DNA from: Diphasiastrum complanatum
Taxonomy: Eukaryota > Streptophyta > Lycopodiopsida > Lycopodiales > Lycopodiaceae
DNA length: 64,000 bases
Direction of reading: 5' to 3'
Assembly (NCBI GenBank): GCA_029204225.1
Contig: CM055104.1
Location: 52,942,294 to 53,006,293 of the forward strand
In this document: positions 11,912 through 23,582 of the stretch, piece after piece
Numbering within the stretch: the stretch's first letter is position 1
Layout of the letters: each line of letters opens with the position of its first letter
Notes under the pieces: generated by a model
The model's input: only the letters and a program-made list of their open reading frames with translations
What the model was told of the DNA's origin: nothing
Database searches by the model: none
Program-made: the position numbers and the translations under genes

Positions 11912-12252
11912 CCGCATGTATGATCTTCAGTTTACTGCTCTGTCATGCTGGTCTAGAAGTACATAAATATCAGGTGTCTGCTCCATGCCATAGTAGGAGT
12001 TTCTCAAAAATAGCACATAGAGAGGTATGTATGATTCATTTCCTTGACAACGGACAAGAAACCAACTAATAATGGCATCCATGCCCACGGGCGACACCAC
12101 ATCTATGATCTTCTTTTGTATACTGCTCTATCATGCTGGAACTCAAAAGTGCACAAATATCCGGCATTTGCTTTAAGCCACACTAGGAATTTCCGCGCCA
12201 GCACTTAGAGATGTATGATTCACAACGGACAAGCAACTAGTCAATAATAGCA
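11912..12252. repeat. Diverged tandem duplication, about 180-190 bp
   Basis: 11912-12079 and 12103-12252 share ATGATCTTC, ACTGCTCTRTCATGCTGG, TACAAATATC-like, and ATGTATGATTCA, ACAACGGACAAG blocks in the same order. The copies differ by many substitutions and small gaps. Noncoding. Confidence 0.65.
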
Positions 12253-12720
12253 TGCGGAAATGCAATGCGCATTGTGATCCGCCCCGCGCGCCCGAGACTC
12301 CGAGTGAGGGTTGAAAGATCACAGTCTTGACTCTTCTCTTCTACATTTATCCAGCCTTGAACATCGAGTACTGTTCAGACGTCAATGATCAGAAAGCATG
12401 CAGTTCAGCTCAAGGCTCAAGCGATTCTGCAACTGTTTGTGTTATACTTTGTGCATTGTACAGCCTACCCAGTTAAACACCTCTCAAGTGCATGTGAGAA
12501 TTTTGCACAGGAGCTGCTGGGTAGCACGCTCACGCTATTCTATACAAAGTACTCACACGGATTTTGCTGCTGGTGTCACTGAAGGACTCGACGATCAGCT
12601 AGCTAGTAGCAACGCTTGATGAGATCGAGAACGAAAGCATGCTTAGAATTCAAGAGTGAAGCAGCAAGCTGCAACCCACAAAAGTGAGCACACACTTACT
12701 TGCAGGTAGCTAGCCTACTA
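12253..12720. other. GC-richer block without a recognisable gene
   Basis: The composition shifts here: CCGCCCCGCGCGCCCGAG occurs near 12281, and there are more CpG sites than in the neighbouring transposon DNA. Two overlapping open frames at 12385-12619 are not supported by any motif. It could be low-copy promoter or leader sequence that has escaped decay; I see no coding signal. Confidence 0.35.
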
Positions 12721-13360
12721 TCCCTCAAGGACTCAGATCCTTTCACAATTGTCTAGACTCAATAATTTTTCTCATATTTTTGGAAGAATAGAGGTCTTTT
12801 GTCAACTAAAGTATAGCCTATATTTGGTGGTTAAGTGAAAACATAATATGATGAAAAAGGGACACCATGTGTGGTGGATCCACATTTGCACCATACAATA
12901 CAAGCGTATAATATGTTGCCATAAAATATGCATATTATACCTTTTGATGATCGACAAGTTTTTATCAAATACTCCATGGGAGATCTAGAGTTTTCTTTAG
13001 AATTTTGTTCTTATGTTTATGTTTGAAGAGATGAACACTAAGATAAGTTGATCTCATATTTGTTTTTAATAAATAAAACGATTCAAAAGATATTGTAATC
13101 AAAGTAGTAGAATAAGTTGTATTACGCATATTTATATAATACATCAATTATGTGGTACTTTAATATAAAATAAGTATTATATGCAACTATGGGCATGCTA
13201 CAAGTATTCACAACTTTTACAAGAACTTCAAAGTTTTTATTAGCTTTGTACTGATAGTGATAAGCTCTTGTGATGATTTGCTAAAAGATGAGGTGTCACT
13301 CCTAGGAGAGTTTGAGTATAAAGATGATTCTTGAATTTATTTAAATTTTTTGAATAGAAT

Positions 13361-13853
13361 TTAGAGGTGGAAGCATCAATGGTCCAATAGGATTTGAGTT
13401 ATGCTTGAGAATGATCCAATAGAATCAAGAGGTGGATGCATGATTGGTCCAATAGAATTAAGAGGTTGTAAATATGAGGTCCAATCATGTTTGAGTTTGG
13501 ATTAGCTCGTGGATCTACTAGTCTCATTGTACTTCTCATTTGGTGCTAAGTAATATGGAGATCAATCAAATTTTTGAGTCTAAGTGTTTACTTCTCTGTC
13601 TACCCGAGAGCTATTTATTGCATTCTCTCTCTACCCGAGAGTTGGCCTTTTCCATACTTAGTTTTTTTTAAGGGAACACTTCCCACACGTCTGTTTGTAC
13701 TTTGGTTTTGAGTAAATGCATGCAGTAGTGTGTTTTTGCCTTTGAGAGTGAGATAGATCTTGAATCTCAATCTAATCTTGATCATTGTGCATTCACACAC
13801 CTTAGGAGATCTAAATCACACTTAGTGGACACTCCACACGTGTGAAATTCACA
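13361..13853 (+). mobile_element. 3' part of a copia-type LTR
   Basis: The block ends ...CACACGTGTGAAATTCACA immediately before a perfect primer-binding site at 13854, so it is the right end of a 5' LTR. Its last 120 bases resemble the end of the element-3 3' LTR (34830-34960): CACACACCTTAGGAGATC and the CACACGTGTG palindrome are shared. At 13361-13466 it holds diverged repeats of AGAGGTGGATGCAT with TGGTCCAATAGAA. The left border is not visible. Confidence 0.6.
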
Positions 13854-13866
13854 TGGTATCAGAGCC
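13854..13866 (+). promoter_or_regulatory. Primer-binding site TGGTATCAGAGCC
   Basis: Perfect plant initiator-Met primer site directly after the LTR end CA. No gag follows; 13867-14500 is noncoding and then unrelated sequence, so the element interior has been lost or replaced. Confidence 0.8.
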
Positions 13867-14537
13867 TACCTGAGGTTACCATGCATTTCTCATCATTAGT
13901 ATGGAAATTATCGCATTAATAGTGAACTAGAAAGTGACTAGACTCATTATCCTAGCTATCTTGTTCAATCTTGGATCAAAAGAGATCAATAGGGCATTTA
14001 TTGGGTATGGAACCAGGTGCTCAAACACGTGTGAGGAAAATCCAATTTCAATTTGAGAGTTTTCTTCCATGTTTGATCTAAAAATCTTGCCAGATAGCTT
14101 GTTTGAAAGCTAATTTTGTCATTAGAGGAGTTACAAACATCAAAAGGGCCATCTAAAAAATGCCACGTAGGACAAAAAAAAAATGCCAAATTTTGGAAAT
14201 CCAACGGACTTTCAGGTCCAGTTTAGCTTAACCTTACTAGTAATGTGTAGTTAACATGACACAATTATGACGCATGCAACTACGACTTCAAGAACCTATG
14301 ACGCTCATCAACTAACTTTTTCAAATTTAAAAATGAGATTGTGTCCCTCGTTTTAACTTGCGAGAGAATAAACATAGAATCTCAGGTACGCCATGGATGA
14401 AGAAGACTGTCTATTTTCTTTTTGGTCTATCAGCTGATATTTGCGAAGATGTCTCAGTTTCATCTACACATTGTTCTCCCTGTTGAGAATGCTCCGATAG
14501 CTAAAAGAGGAGTTTCTCCATAGTTTCTCCACTTGAT

Positions 14538-15042
14538 ATGATTGCTCACAGAATCAACCAAAGAAAGAACTACGATTTGTGGATTGACGGATGTTTGTAT
14601 TCATTGGATCCGAGCTCGATGCAAGCTCCACAATTCCAATCCATCACACAATTAATAAAGTTTTTGTGTGATGCAGAAAACGGTTTACTGGGTTATTGTG
14701 AAAGAGTGACGACTTATGGTGTTGCAAACTCGGTTCCGAAAATACAGAGTTTAGAATGTATGTTAAATGGTTTGCTTGCTAACTATAGAGAAAAAAGATC
14801 GCATTATTACAAACAAAAGAAGATAACGCACATTTACATAATATTATGTTAAATTTGAATGCAAGTAACGATCAATTCCGACAAGTTGTTCAGATATTAC
14901 GCATATCAAATGACTAGTTATAAGAAGAAACTTGCATACTAGATAAGAAATTAAAAAGAAACAAGTGAAAAAGAATTCTGAAGGATATTGATGAGCTTTC
15001 GCTAAATGGAGACCAACGGAGAAAAAAGATTCAAGCATTCAA
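14538..15042 (+). pseudogene. 5' part of uncharacterised multi-exon gene
   Basis: An open stretch (14538-14850) reads INQRKNYDLWIDGCLYSLD and LIKFLCDAENGLLGYCERV, then decays with frame changes toward a probable splice donor at 15043. I do not recognise a domain. It is grouped with the downstream region because direction and splice phase agree: the exon ends F-K and resumes S-A-L-V. It may be transposon-derived. Confidence 0.4.
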
Positions 15043-15142
15043 GTAAGGATTTGATTTGAATCATTTTATTTTTGTTTTGTGAAGTAGCATGACATTTATT
15101 ATGTGGCCTATTTGGTTTCTTGATTTTCATAATCATTTGCAG
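15043..15142 (+). other. Probable spliceosomal intron, 100 bp
   Basis: The segment starts GTAAGG and ends in a pyrimidine-rich TTTGCAG. Removing it joins ...IQAF and SALVANEHLRDND in frame. It is T-rich compared with the flanks, as plant introns are. Confidence 0.45.
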
Positions 15143-16950
15143 ATCAGCATTGGTTGCAAATGAGCATCTGAGGGACAATGACATGATCAGAAAATCATTG
15201 AGTTCGGATTGACAACCAAGTCCACAAAATCTTTATTGGACAATAATCGATATTCTTGAATCAAGGCTGAGGTCACTGAGGCTTTGATGAAAGAGATTGA
15301 TAAGGTAATCGATCGAACGTTGATTCAGGGAGCATGTGATTACTCAGGTATTAGTAGGGAGACATATATACTTAAAGAGGCTTTTGGAAATTGCACGTAA
15401 GAAAATTTCCCATTCCTTGCCCTTTTCAGATAAGATTGGAGAGAGATGTATTGAATAAGGGTATGCAAAACGTCATTGGAACCCCTTTTCACATCAATGA
15501 GATTTACAATTCAAAGTCTGGCAATTTGTCATATGATTCTACCACAACTTATTTGTGGATTTGAATCATTTATTGAGATTTATAGTGAAATTCTATAGTA
15601 TTATAGGTGTTAGTATGAGCAAATTTATTCTGGTGGTCAAGCTAGATGAATCGGAAGTTATAAAAGGACAAAATTGAAAGAGTAAGCATTACTCTCATGA
15701 ATGGAGCATTGAACAAGGCAACAAACTCAAGGGATCTCAACTTCAGTGTGCAATAAAAAAACAACATATGGTGGCTCGCATGTTTTTAGGTAAAAAATGG
15801 ATGTTATTCATGTGCAATTTCTTTTGGCTTGTTTCCATATGTTGGACAAGTTATCAAAGAGGATCACGATGTTCTTTCTTGGATTTTTAGCAAAACAAGT
15901 TATCTAGATATCATAAAGGATCATGTGAATGGCAAAGTACTTAGTGTTCCTAAAAGAGGTAAATTTTTTGTGGAATGGCATTTAGTTGGAGACTTGAAGT
16001 CATTGAAATGTATGTTCAATGTATCTCATGGAGCAAATTCGAAACATCCATGTCTATATTGTATGAAATCATCAAATGACATTTCAAGGAGCACAAGACT
16101 TTCAACAGATTTTGAAGATCCCAATTGGAAACTAGTATTACCAATTCCTTTACAGAATGTTCATATTTGCACACTTCATGGAGAGGTGAGGATCATAGAG
16201 AAATTAATATACCTTCATATTTTTTTTGCATGGAATACTAAGCCAGAGTCAACATCAAAACAAGCAACAACTCGATTAGAGGAAGTGTTATCAAAAGCGG
16301 GCCTTCATAAAGGACATGCCAAATACAAAAAGATGAAAAGCTTTCGGGAAAAACATGAAACGTACCCAATCAACCTAGCATAGGAGGAGTCAAAGCTCGT
16401 CGATTTTTATCAAATCATTCTAAAGAGTCGTCTACAATGCAAGACATTGAAGATAAACAAGGGCAAAGAAGGCTGAAGTTTGGAAAAAACTCAATAATAT
16501 GGTTGAAGTGCTTAGAAAAGACACAATTTCACATGTAGATGCACTCATGTTGGAAAAAATAGCAATACAGTTTGTAGATATAGTTAGGGTGGCTTGGGGC
16601 TCAGATCACATCACTCACTACATGGTAGGATACATTTGAACAATGTCTTACAATTTTATAATTTGAGTATAACTTGCTTGATAGATTCTAAATGCATATT
16701 TTTTGGACCAATGCATAAATCTTTGATAACGCAGCACATACTAAGGCATATGCATCATTTTTTGCAAAAAAGTATGGCAGTTTGAGTATATGGTCCTCAC
16801 AAGGAATGGAGAAATCACATTGGCAGGCAATAGCAGCATTTCATGGAAATACACAACATGGTGGAACATCCTCAAAAAATAGTTACATCATTTAGCTATT
16901 CCAATGATTTTATAGACGGTCTCAAGTTCGTTACATAACAAAATCAACTG
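15143..16950 (+). pseudogene. Broken gene of an uncharacterised family
   Basis: Several segments line up on the plus strand with stops and frameshifts between them: DKVIDRTLIQGACDYSGIS (15300-15356), a LDESEVIKG segment near 15640, and a 184-codon open part (15829-16383). That part contains DLKSLKCMFNVSHGANSKHP, then CLYC, then NVHICTLHGEVRIIEKL and a FAWNTKPES segment. A final piece near 16775-16860 reads SLSIWSSQGMEKSHWQAIAA followed by HGNTQHGG. I recall similar hypothetical proteins with an NSxxPC(I/L)YC motif and an LHxExRIxEKL motif in mosses, lycophytes and some animals, but know no function. It may be a mobile-element protein or a domesticated one. Confidence 0.5.
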
Positions 16951-17079
16951 AATATCAAAGATTCAAAAAAGCATGTAAATTTATAAGCCAAAACTAGATT
17001 GATGGCATTCAATAAAGATCAAACACGTGTGATAAAAAATTCTTAAATTTCACATGCATTAAATGGAAAAGCGTAGAAA

Positions 17080-17340
17080 GCATTTGACAAATTTACAGAG
17101 TATGTGAATTGGGCAGAAAGATGTATTGGTAATAAAGTGAAGCAGATAAGAACAGATCGAGGTGGAGAATACATCTCGAATCGATTCATTGACTTCTGCA
17201 ATGATCATGCTATCATTCACAAAAGGATTACATCTTACACATCGCAGCACAACGGTGCTGTAGAAAAAAAGAACAAGACTCTAATGGAAGCTGTCGGATG
17301 CAAGATGGCCTACTGGAAGGCTCCAAGAGTGCTTTATTCA
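17080..17340 (+). pseudogene. Ty1/copia integrase fragment
   Basis: The frame reads AFDKFTEYVNWAERC, then KVKQIRTDRGGEYISNRF, then a decayed 'QxNGVAERKN' segment (QHNGAVEKKNKTLMEAVG). It holds the second D and the E of the copia integrase DDE triad. No other part of this element lies next to it. It is of a different copia lineage from elements 1 and 3. Confidence 0.8.
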
Positions 17341-17372
17341 CAGGGCATTATATCAAAAATGTATATCTCTAT

Positions 17373-18120
17373 TTAATCTATTATTTGCAGCTCAAAGTAA
17401 TATGGATTATCCCCACCTTGCACTAGTGTCAGTTTTGGACTTGATTGGCCTCCCGTTTCCTCAGCCGGACCGGGGGTTGCATGAGGTAATAAGTTCACCA
17501 ACATTTGTTGACAAAACTCATATATCTCATTTATTTTAAATGCTCGACATTTATACTGCAAATCCAAGACTAAGTACCACGTCAAGTGTCCTGACTGTGT
17601 CAGAAAACACAGTTTCAAAGATTGTTCGAAACAACTAAGTAGGATTCTACCTACCCCCCATGTTAGTTATGAATCACGATAGGATCCTCACGACAATACC
17701 ACACGAGCATCGTAGCAACCAATAGTTAAACCTGCTGTCCAATCGAGAAGTTCCTTGTGAGCTTCTACATCACCATGCCATTACCAGATCAATTTTTGCA
17801 CATAGATGCCATATGAAATGAGTTATTGCAAGACGTAGAGGAAACCAATATTCCGTCATCTGCTACTTTCCCAGACAAAAGCAACCTCCCTAGGGAATTG
17901 AAATTTTCTCCCCAATCCTGCAACCTCAAATCTATATGTCTTTCCATTTTTTGATGAGATTTCCGCTAATTGCATATTACGACACAGAGGTTCATTTACG
18001 AATCTCATGATCCGAAGGATACTAATGGGAATAGTATCTTCTCCTTCTATGTATTTCAAGCCATATCCTACTATATCTGTTGTCAATGATGGTAGATTTT
18101 AGTACCAACCTTGTCCTGTT
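17373..18120. other. Region open on both strands, function unknown
   Basis: The minus strand has long open stretches (17373-17618 and 17856-18086, e.g. GYGLKYIEGEDTIPISILRI). The plus strand also reads as plausible protein in pieces, with a Cys/His cluster KYHVKCPDCVRKHSFKDC at about 17568-17621. Only one can be real and I cannot choose. No domain is recognised. Composition is slightly less AT-rich than the neighbours. Confidence 0.3.
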
Positions 18121-18640
18121 TTGACAAGGGCATATCAAAGACTTTCTCACTACTTTACAAGACCAATGGGATATTGCAATAGTCAAGGTGAATTATCAAT
18201 GTTGTTGAATGAAAGTTTTGTTTGACAAGTGCCATACAGTTCTCACTCTCTTTACAATTTGTTTATTTCCTTGTTCCTCTTCATCTCTTTTGTGTGATTG
18301 ATTTTTGCATGCAAAAAAGCTACTGCATGAGAGTCTTCCGTAGAGCATATCAAGAACACATTTTCATTCATCTATCCATCTTTAAATCACCTTGTACAGA
18401 GTTTAGGATCTTTGCGCATACTTAAAATTTGAAAAATCCCTGTCACTTTAAAGTTGATTCATGTATCTTATTGCCATTTTAATTTTTGAGTCAACTACAA
18501 CAAGATTGAAACAAATTTAGTTAAAATTTGTTCAATCTTTAGTCCAGTCGCATGTTCAACGTGTTCAACTACGTGTTCCACACGTCGATCCAATCTTGAG
18601 CATGAACAGCTACCAACAACAACATCCCCACCAACAGATT

Positions 18641-18662
18641 TGGGGGAGAGGGGGGGGAGAGT
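18641..18662 (+). other. G-rich polypurine tract
   Basis: TGGGGGAGAGGGGGGGGAGA is a strong polypurine run followed by GTGG. It could be the PPT of a lost LTR element or a G-quadruplex former. No LTR could be matched after it. 18120-18480 and 18480-18900 show no gene. Confidence 0.35.
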
Positions 18663-18989
18663 GGATATGTAGACATCCACTGGAGTAGCCACATTGCTAG
18701 CAACACCATCAACAAGATCGACAACCAAGGTTACAAATATGCAATTGAACACTTTAAGAGCAACATCTCTTTTGACAAAAATGATTCTATATGTATTTTT
18801 TGGATATTTATGCCCTTGGGCAAAATAAAATAGGGCCTTGATGGCCATAATTAAGATTCCCGCATTCACAAAAAACCTTCCATAAAGAATACAAATTCGT
18901 TATTTACAAAATAGTTCAAGTAATGAGCCAATGAGGCATCCTTTGGTCTCCCACCTTGCAAAGGCATCAACTTCAATGATTTCCTACAA

Positions 18990-19398
18990 CACATAATCAA
19001 GTGTTAGTCAAACTAGGAGCTACCTCAAGCTACTCCAATCTCCATAAATATGTGTAGGCTCTCTCATAACTTTTGATGAAGAAGCAAGCTTTGAAGCTAT
19101 TCCATGTCAATTTGGATCTATCATTTTTGTTTGCTTGAAATTTGCTCTCTCTTTCTCTCTCTAACCCGAGTAAAGGATTATGCTAATGCATTAAACTCTT
19201 GTACTTCTTCTCTTTTGGTTTTCGATGCAAATCATTCTTTGATTATTAGCATGCTAGATTGTGCTTTGGTCATAAATTCTAGAACTAGATCTTGATATTT
19301 AATCTAGAATCAATTTATGTACTAAACACAAAGCTTAACAAGATCATTCACACTTGAGGATCATTCCCCACACATGTGAGCTTGCTAAAATTCTATCA
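18990..19398 (+). repeat. 5' LTR (3' portion) of element 3
   Basis: It ends ...TTCTATCA just before the primer site. It contains CCATAAATATGTGTAGG, a CT-rich run with TAACCCGAG, and CCACACATGTGAGC near the end. It matches the reversed LTR at 6856-7646 over about 200 bases. The 5' part, expected to start TGTTGAAAAAT, was not found upstream, so this LTR may be truncated. Confidence 0.6.
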
Positions 19399-19411
19399 TG
19401 GTATCATAGCC
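19399..19411 (+). promoter_or_regulatory. Primer-binding site of element 3
   Basis: TGGTATCATAGCC differs from the initiator-Met primer site at one base (G to T). It sits directly after the LTR end. 19412-20116 is the noncoding leader. Confidence 0.7.
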
Positions 19412-20111
19412 AAATTAAGCTTTGCATGCTATTATCTCTGTTTGTGCAAGAATTTGTGAGCCCAATTCAAGCAAAAAAGTTGTTTATCACTTTTCTTTAC
19501 CTTTTCTTGAAAAGTGTTTGGATCAAAGAGGATAGAATTAATATTTTCAGATCAAAATTGACATTGTACGGAATGGGAAAATCAGAGATTTTCAGACCTC
19601 TTTATTTCCTGAAACATTGGTCCACAGATATTGATCTTATGGCTTGATGGAAAGCTTATAAGGAATACTTTCCATTGCAATTGATCTCAAATCAATTTGA
19701 TGTGTCTATCAACAATTATAAGCTCTTAAAGAGGGTAGGGAGGGCTTCAAAATCCAAGTGACCACTTTTTGATTTGATCCAATTTAGCTTGACTCACAGT
19801 CCACTGTTTTAAATAATCAACACAAGAAACTTGAGATCAAGACATAGTTTGGAGTTATTGAACACTTTGAGCCTTCTTTGAATCATTAGTGTTTTCTTTT
19901 GAAGCATCTAACACGTGCCAAAAGTATCAAATCTTGTCTATACTCCTCAATTCATTGTGAGAGATTGATCTAGTGTTTTGTGAAATATTTGAGATCTATC
20001 TCAAATACAGTTGCAAGTTTTTCACATAGGATTGATAGTACATCCTTGAAAATTCCTATAGTAAAAGAGAGTAGCAACATCTAGTCTGTTTGAAACAAGC
20101 TCAAACATATA

Positions 20112-20116
20112 ATTGT
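20112..20116. repeat. Target-site duplication ATTGT (left) of element 1
   Basis: ATTGT directly precedes the TGTGAAAAG edge at 20117. The identical ATTGT follows the other edge at 25732-25736. Confidence 0.9.
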
Positions 20117-20526
20117 TGTGAAAAGTACAGTACTAAGGACCATAAATGGATCTTTGAATTATCCACAACGTGATTGTATGCTTGTTAAACAATCTATCAG
20201 AAACTAGTCATCAGAAAACAAGATCTAGTTTAGCAGCTTGATAGGAAACAAGTAGAGACAATCAAAGCATTGATCAAATAGTATAATCCAACTCCACATG
20301 TGTGGAAATAAGGCTGTAGTATGGCCTGTAGACAGTGTTTACAAAGTGCCAAAGCTGGGTTTCATTGGAAATCAAGAGTAATCACCACTCCTCTTGACTC
20401 GTGGTAACCTACTTTAGGTGTGTATGTACAAGTGGCACTTTGGCCATTCAAGTAACCAACAAACAATATTGACAAAATATACAATATTCTACATGGCTAG
20501 ATTTGCCAATGTAGGCAATTTTTCAC
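20117..20526 (-). repeat. 3' LTR of element 1 (410 bp)
   Basis: The borders are TGTGAAAAG...TTTTTCACA on the plus strand. Relative to the other LTR it carries about 85 extra bases after ATCTTTGAAT and lacks about 270 bases before CCACTCCTCTTGACTC. It contains the palindrome CCACATGTGTGG (20294-20305). The 5' LTR has CCACACGTGTGG there, a C-to-T change at CpG. Confidence 0.9.
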
Positions 20527-20546
20527 ACTACTCCTCAAATCTAGCC
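20527..20546 (-). other. Polypurine tract of element 1
   Basis: On the minus strand GGCTAGATTTGAGGAGTAG leads straight into the LTR start TGTGAAAAAT. This is the plus-strand DNA primer site. It closely matches the same region in element 2 (GATTTTTGAGGAGGAG). Confidence 0.75.
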
Positions 20547-21571
20547 TTGGAGATCACAATGCTTTTATCAATAACTCCAATTGAGGATCTAAGCTTGACA
20601 AATGAATCTTTAGGAAAAGGTTTAGTAAACAAATCATCCAAGCAACTTGATGATGGCACGTGTTGGAGCTTGATCTCTTTAGCTTGCACTTTTTCCCTCA
20701 CAAAATGATGAGCAATTTTGATGTGTTTGCTCCTTGCATGGAATGTAGGACTAGTTGCAAGTGATTGGGCTGATTGGTTGTCACAATAGATGATAGGGAT
20801 CTCCTCCTCCATGACATGAAGCTCCACCAATAGCCTTTTGAGCCACAAGACCTCCTTGCATGTTGATGTCAAGGCCTTGTATTTGGATTCTGTGGAAGAT
20901 AGGGAGATGGTTTCTTGCTTTTTGGAAAGCCATGATACTACTCCATCACATAGAAAGGTGGCAAAGGCACTTGTTGATCTTCTATCCACTTTGTCACTTG
21001 CAAAATCCGAGTCACTATAGGCTCTTAAGCCAAGACTAGTTCCTCTATACAAAATACCAAAATTCTTAGTGAATGAAATGTATCTAAGAACTCTTTTGGC
21101 CATCTTCCAATGTGAAACTAGAGGACTTTGCATGAATTGGCTTAACTTTCCAACACTATAACTAAGATCAGGTCTAGTTATAGTTAAATAGATCAAGGAG
21201 CCAATAAGCCTTCTATATAATGTGATGTCCTCAAAGGATGCTTCATCACAACCAATAGATGCTTTTACATGTTGCTCCATTGGTGTCTCAATGCCTTTAC
21301 AATTCTTCATTCCAAATCTATTTAGGATGGATGTAGCATATTTAGATTGACAAATGAAGCTAAAATCACATCCTCTAATAACCTCTATTCCAAGAATGAA
21401 GCTCAATAGGCCGAGATCTACCATCTTAAACTCTTTTGCTAAAGCAATTTTTACATCTCTAATTCCATCTAGATCATTACCACTCAAGATAATGTCATCT
21501 ACATACACAACAAGAATAATGATCATGCCATCATGAGAACTTATATACAATGATGGATCATAAGCACTCAT
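20528..21571 (-). pseudogene. pol: RT C-terminus and RNase H of element 1
   Basis: 347 open codons. The RT active site YVDDIILSGND is intact (about residues 23-33). The region continues with TRPDLSYSVGKLSQFMQSP, then RNase H with SDSDFASDKVDRRSTSAF, WLSKKQ and LSSTESKYKAL, then CDNQSAQSLA and HARSKHIKIAHHFVRE, ending in the LTKPF-like segment LFTKPFPKDSF. It is frameshifted from the preceding RT part near 21590. Length and motifs are normal for copia. Confidence 0.9.
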
Positions 21572-22083
21572 TACAAAATTGATGGAAATGAGAAAAGAGT
21601 TAAGCCTCTAGAGTACCATGCTCTAGGTGCTTGCTTGAGCCCATAAAGGCTCTTCTTCAGAAAACACACCTTTCCTTCATGCTTTGCCTTGATGAAGCCC
21701 TCGGATTGCCTCATGTAGATCTCTTCTTCCAAATAACCATTGAGGAATGCATTTGTGAAGTCAAGTTGTAATAGCTCCCAATTGAAGGTTGTAGCAAGAC
21801 TAATGATCAACCTGATAGTAACAAGCTTAGCCATAGGAGCAAAAGTCTCATCATAATCAATGCCTTTGGTTTGTAAAAAACCTTTGGCAACAAGCCTAGC
21901 TTTATGCTTGCTTATTGATCCATCTTGACTATACTTCAATCTAAACACCCACTTGCAATCAAGAGGTTTCTTCCCTTGAGGAAGATCCACAAGATCCCAA
22001 GTATGATTCTCAATAAGAGCATCATACTCTACTTGCATAGCAACGTTTAGACTTACAAGCATCTTCATAGCATGTTGGCTCAT
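21571..22083 (-). pseudogene. pol: RT N-terminal part of element 1
   Basis: It contains EYDALIENHTWDLVDLPQGK, then CKWVFRLKYSQDGSISKHKA, then FAPMAKLVTIRLI and the QLDFTNAFLNGYLEEEIYM block with the first catalytic Asp region, ending KSLYGLKQAPRAWYSR. This is canonical copia RVT_2. A frameshift at about 21595 separates it from the YVDD part, and another near 22040 from the linker upstream. Confidence 0.9.
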
Positions 22084-22351
22084 CTAACATTGAAGTAAGA
22101 AAGGTGTAAGATGTGAAAGATGATGAGCCTTCCCTTTGATCACCTTGACCATCATAGGTGAGCCTCAATGGCTTGGATCTTGCCCTTGTAGATGTTCTTG
22201 GAGTTCTTGGAATTCTTGCATCTTGAGGTGGATCCTCAAGTTCTTCTTCACTTGGAAGCTCCTCCTCCATCCTAGCATGATCCTTGGCATCAAGATGATT
22301 AGTAGCATTATCATCCAAATCACAAGCATGTCCTTCATAAAAAAATAACAT
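22022..22351 (-). pseudogene. pol: Integrase-RT linker of element 1
   Basis: An acidic, proline-containing linker (EEELPSEEELEDPPQDAR, then RSKPLRLTYDGQ) joins integrase to RT. It is entered by a frameshift in the T7 run at about 22343-22350, where the upstream frame ends SRDVIFL. Such linkers are poorly conserved in copia. Confidence 0.75.
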
Positions 22352-23582
22352 CCCTACTCACTATCACCTTGCTAGTGATGGGATTGAAGACTCTATAACC
22401 TTTGCTATTCTCACCATATCCCACAAAGATGTCTTTGATGGATGTTGCATCATCCTTCCTTCTCTTATCCAAGGATTGGTGTACATAGCAAGTGGATCCA
22501 AAAACTTTGAGATCCTTGAGATTGCGGTTCTCTCCAAATAGAGGTTCAAATGGTGTGATTCCTCCAATGGCTTGGTTTGGCAATCTATTGCACAAATAGT
22601 TAGCACAAGTTATTGCTTCACCCCAAAATGGTTTGGATAGAGAAGCATCTAGCCTTAAGACCTTAGCACACTCACAAAGAGATCTATTTCTTCTCTCACT
22701 CACTCCATTTTGTTGAGGGGTGTGTGGACATGACAACTCCCTCTTTATGCCATTAGAACTACAAAAGTCAATCAACTTATTGGAGATATATTCACCTCCA
22801 TTATCACTCCTTAATACCTTAATCTTGGTGCTAAGTTGATTTTCTACCAAAGTCTTGAACTTTACAAAAGAATCAAACACCATTGATTTGCTAGACAAGA
22901 GGTACATCCAACAAAATCTAGAATAGTCATCAATGAAGATTACATAGTACTTGGCACCACCATTAGACTCATGTGAAAAACTATGAACATCCGAATGGAT
23001 GAGTTCAAGAGGAGAGTTTGATCTTGATGTAGATCTTGAGAAGGGTACTTTGTGAGCCTTTGAGAGGCTGCATGCTTCACATCTCTTCCCACACTTTGAC
23101 AAATGCTTGGGGAGTCCAACTGCAAGCTCCTTTGCAACCATAGATTCCATGGCTTTGTAGTTGGAGTGGCTCAACCTTTTGTACCACAGTTTCACCTTTG
23201 ATAGCTCCACCTTTGCCAAGTTAACACTCTCCACTGCAATATTAGCATCAAGCTTAAACAATCTACCTTGCTTAAAGCCTTTGGCTATACATTCATCATT
23301 TCTAAGGATGGAACAAACTCCATGCTTAAATTGTACATCTAGGCCATTATCCATTAACTGGCCAACACTAAGCAAATTCTTGGTTAACTTAGGAACATAA
23401 AGAACATTATCAAGATTCATCCTTTTGGATGATCCCACATACCAGGGAATTGTTCCTATTCCACTTATCTTACATTCTTGACTACTTGCAGTATAGATTG
23501 ATCTATGTAAGTCATTGTAAGAAAGTAAGGTGGAGAATATGTCCTTTTGGTATGTCATGTGGGAACTTGCCCCACTATCAAT
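22335..23582 (-). pseudogene. pol: Protease, GAG-pre-integrase and integrase of element 1
   Basis: Protease with the active-site segment IDSGASSHMT at the start. GAG-pre-integrase with LSHSNYKAM and a CEACSLSKAHK Cys pair. Integrase with all three catalytic acids: HSDVH, then SDNGGEYISNK, then QQNGVSERRNRSL. It ends with DIFVGYGENSKGYRVFNP. It lies in the same frame as gag, separated only by one TGA at 23583-23585. Confidence 0.9.

Noticed and set aside
12385-12619. Two overlapping plus-strand frames of about 65-73 codons
   Set aside because: No motif, and each is the other in a shifted frame; kept only as a composition note.
18495-18869. 124-codon minus-strand frame
   Set aside because: It spans a G/C-rich polypurine tract and has no recognisable motif or family length.
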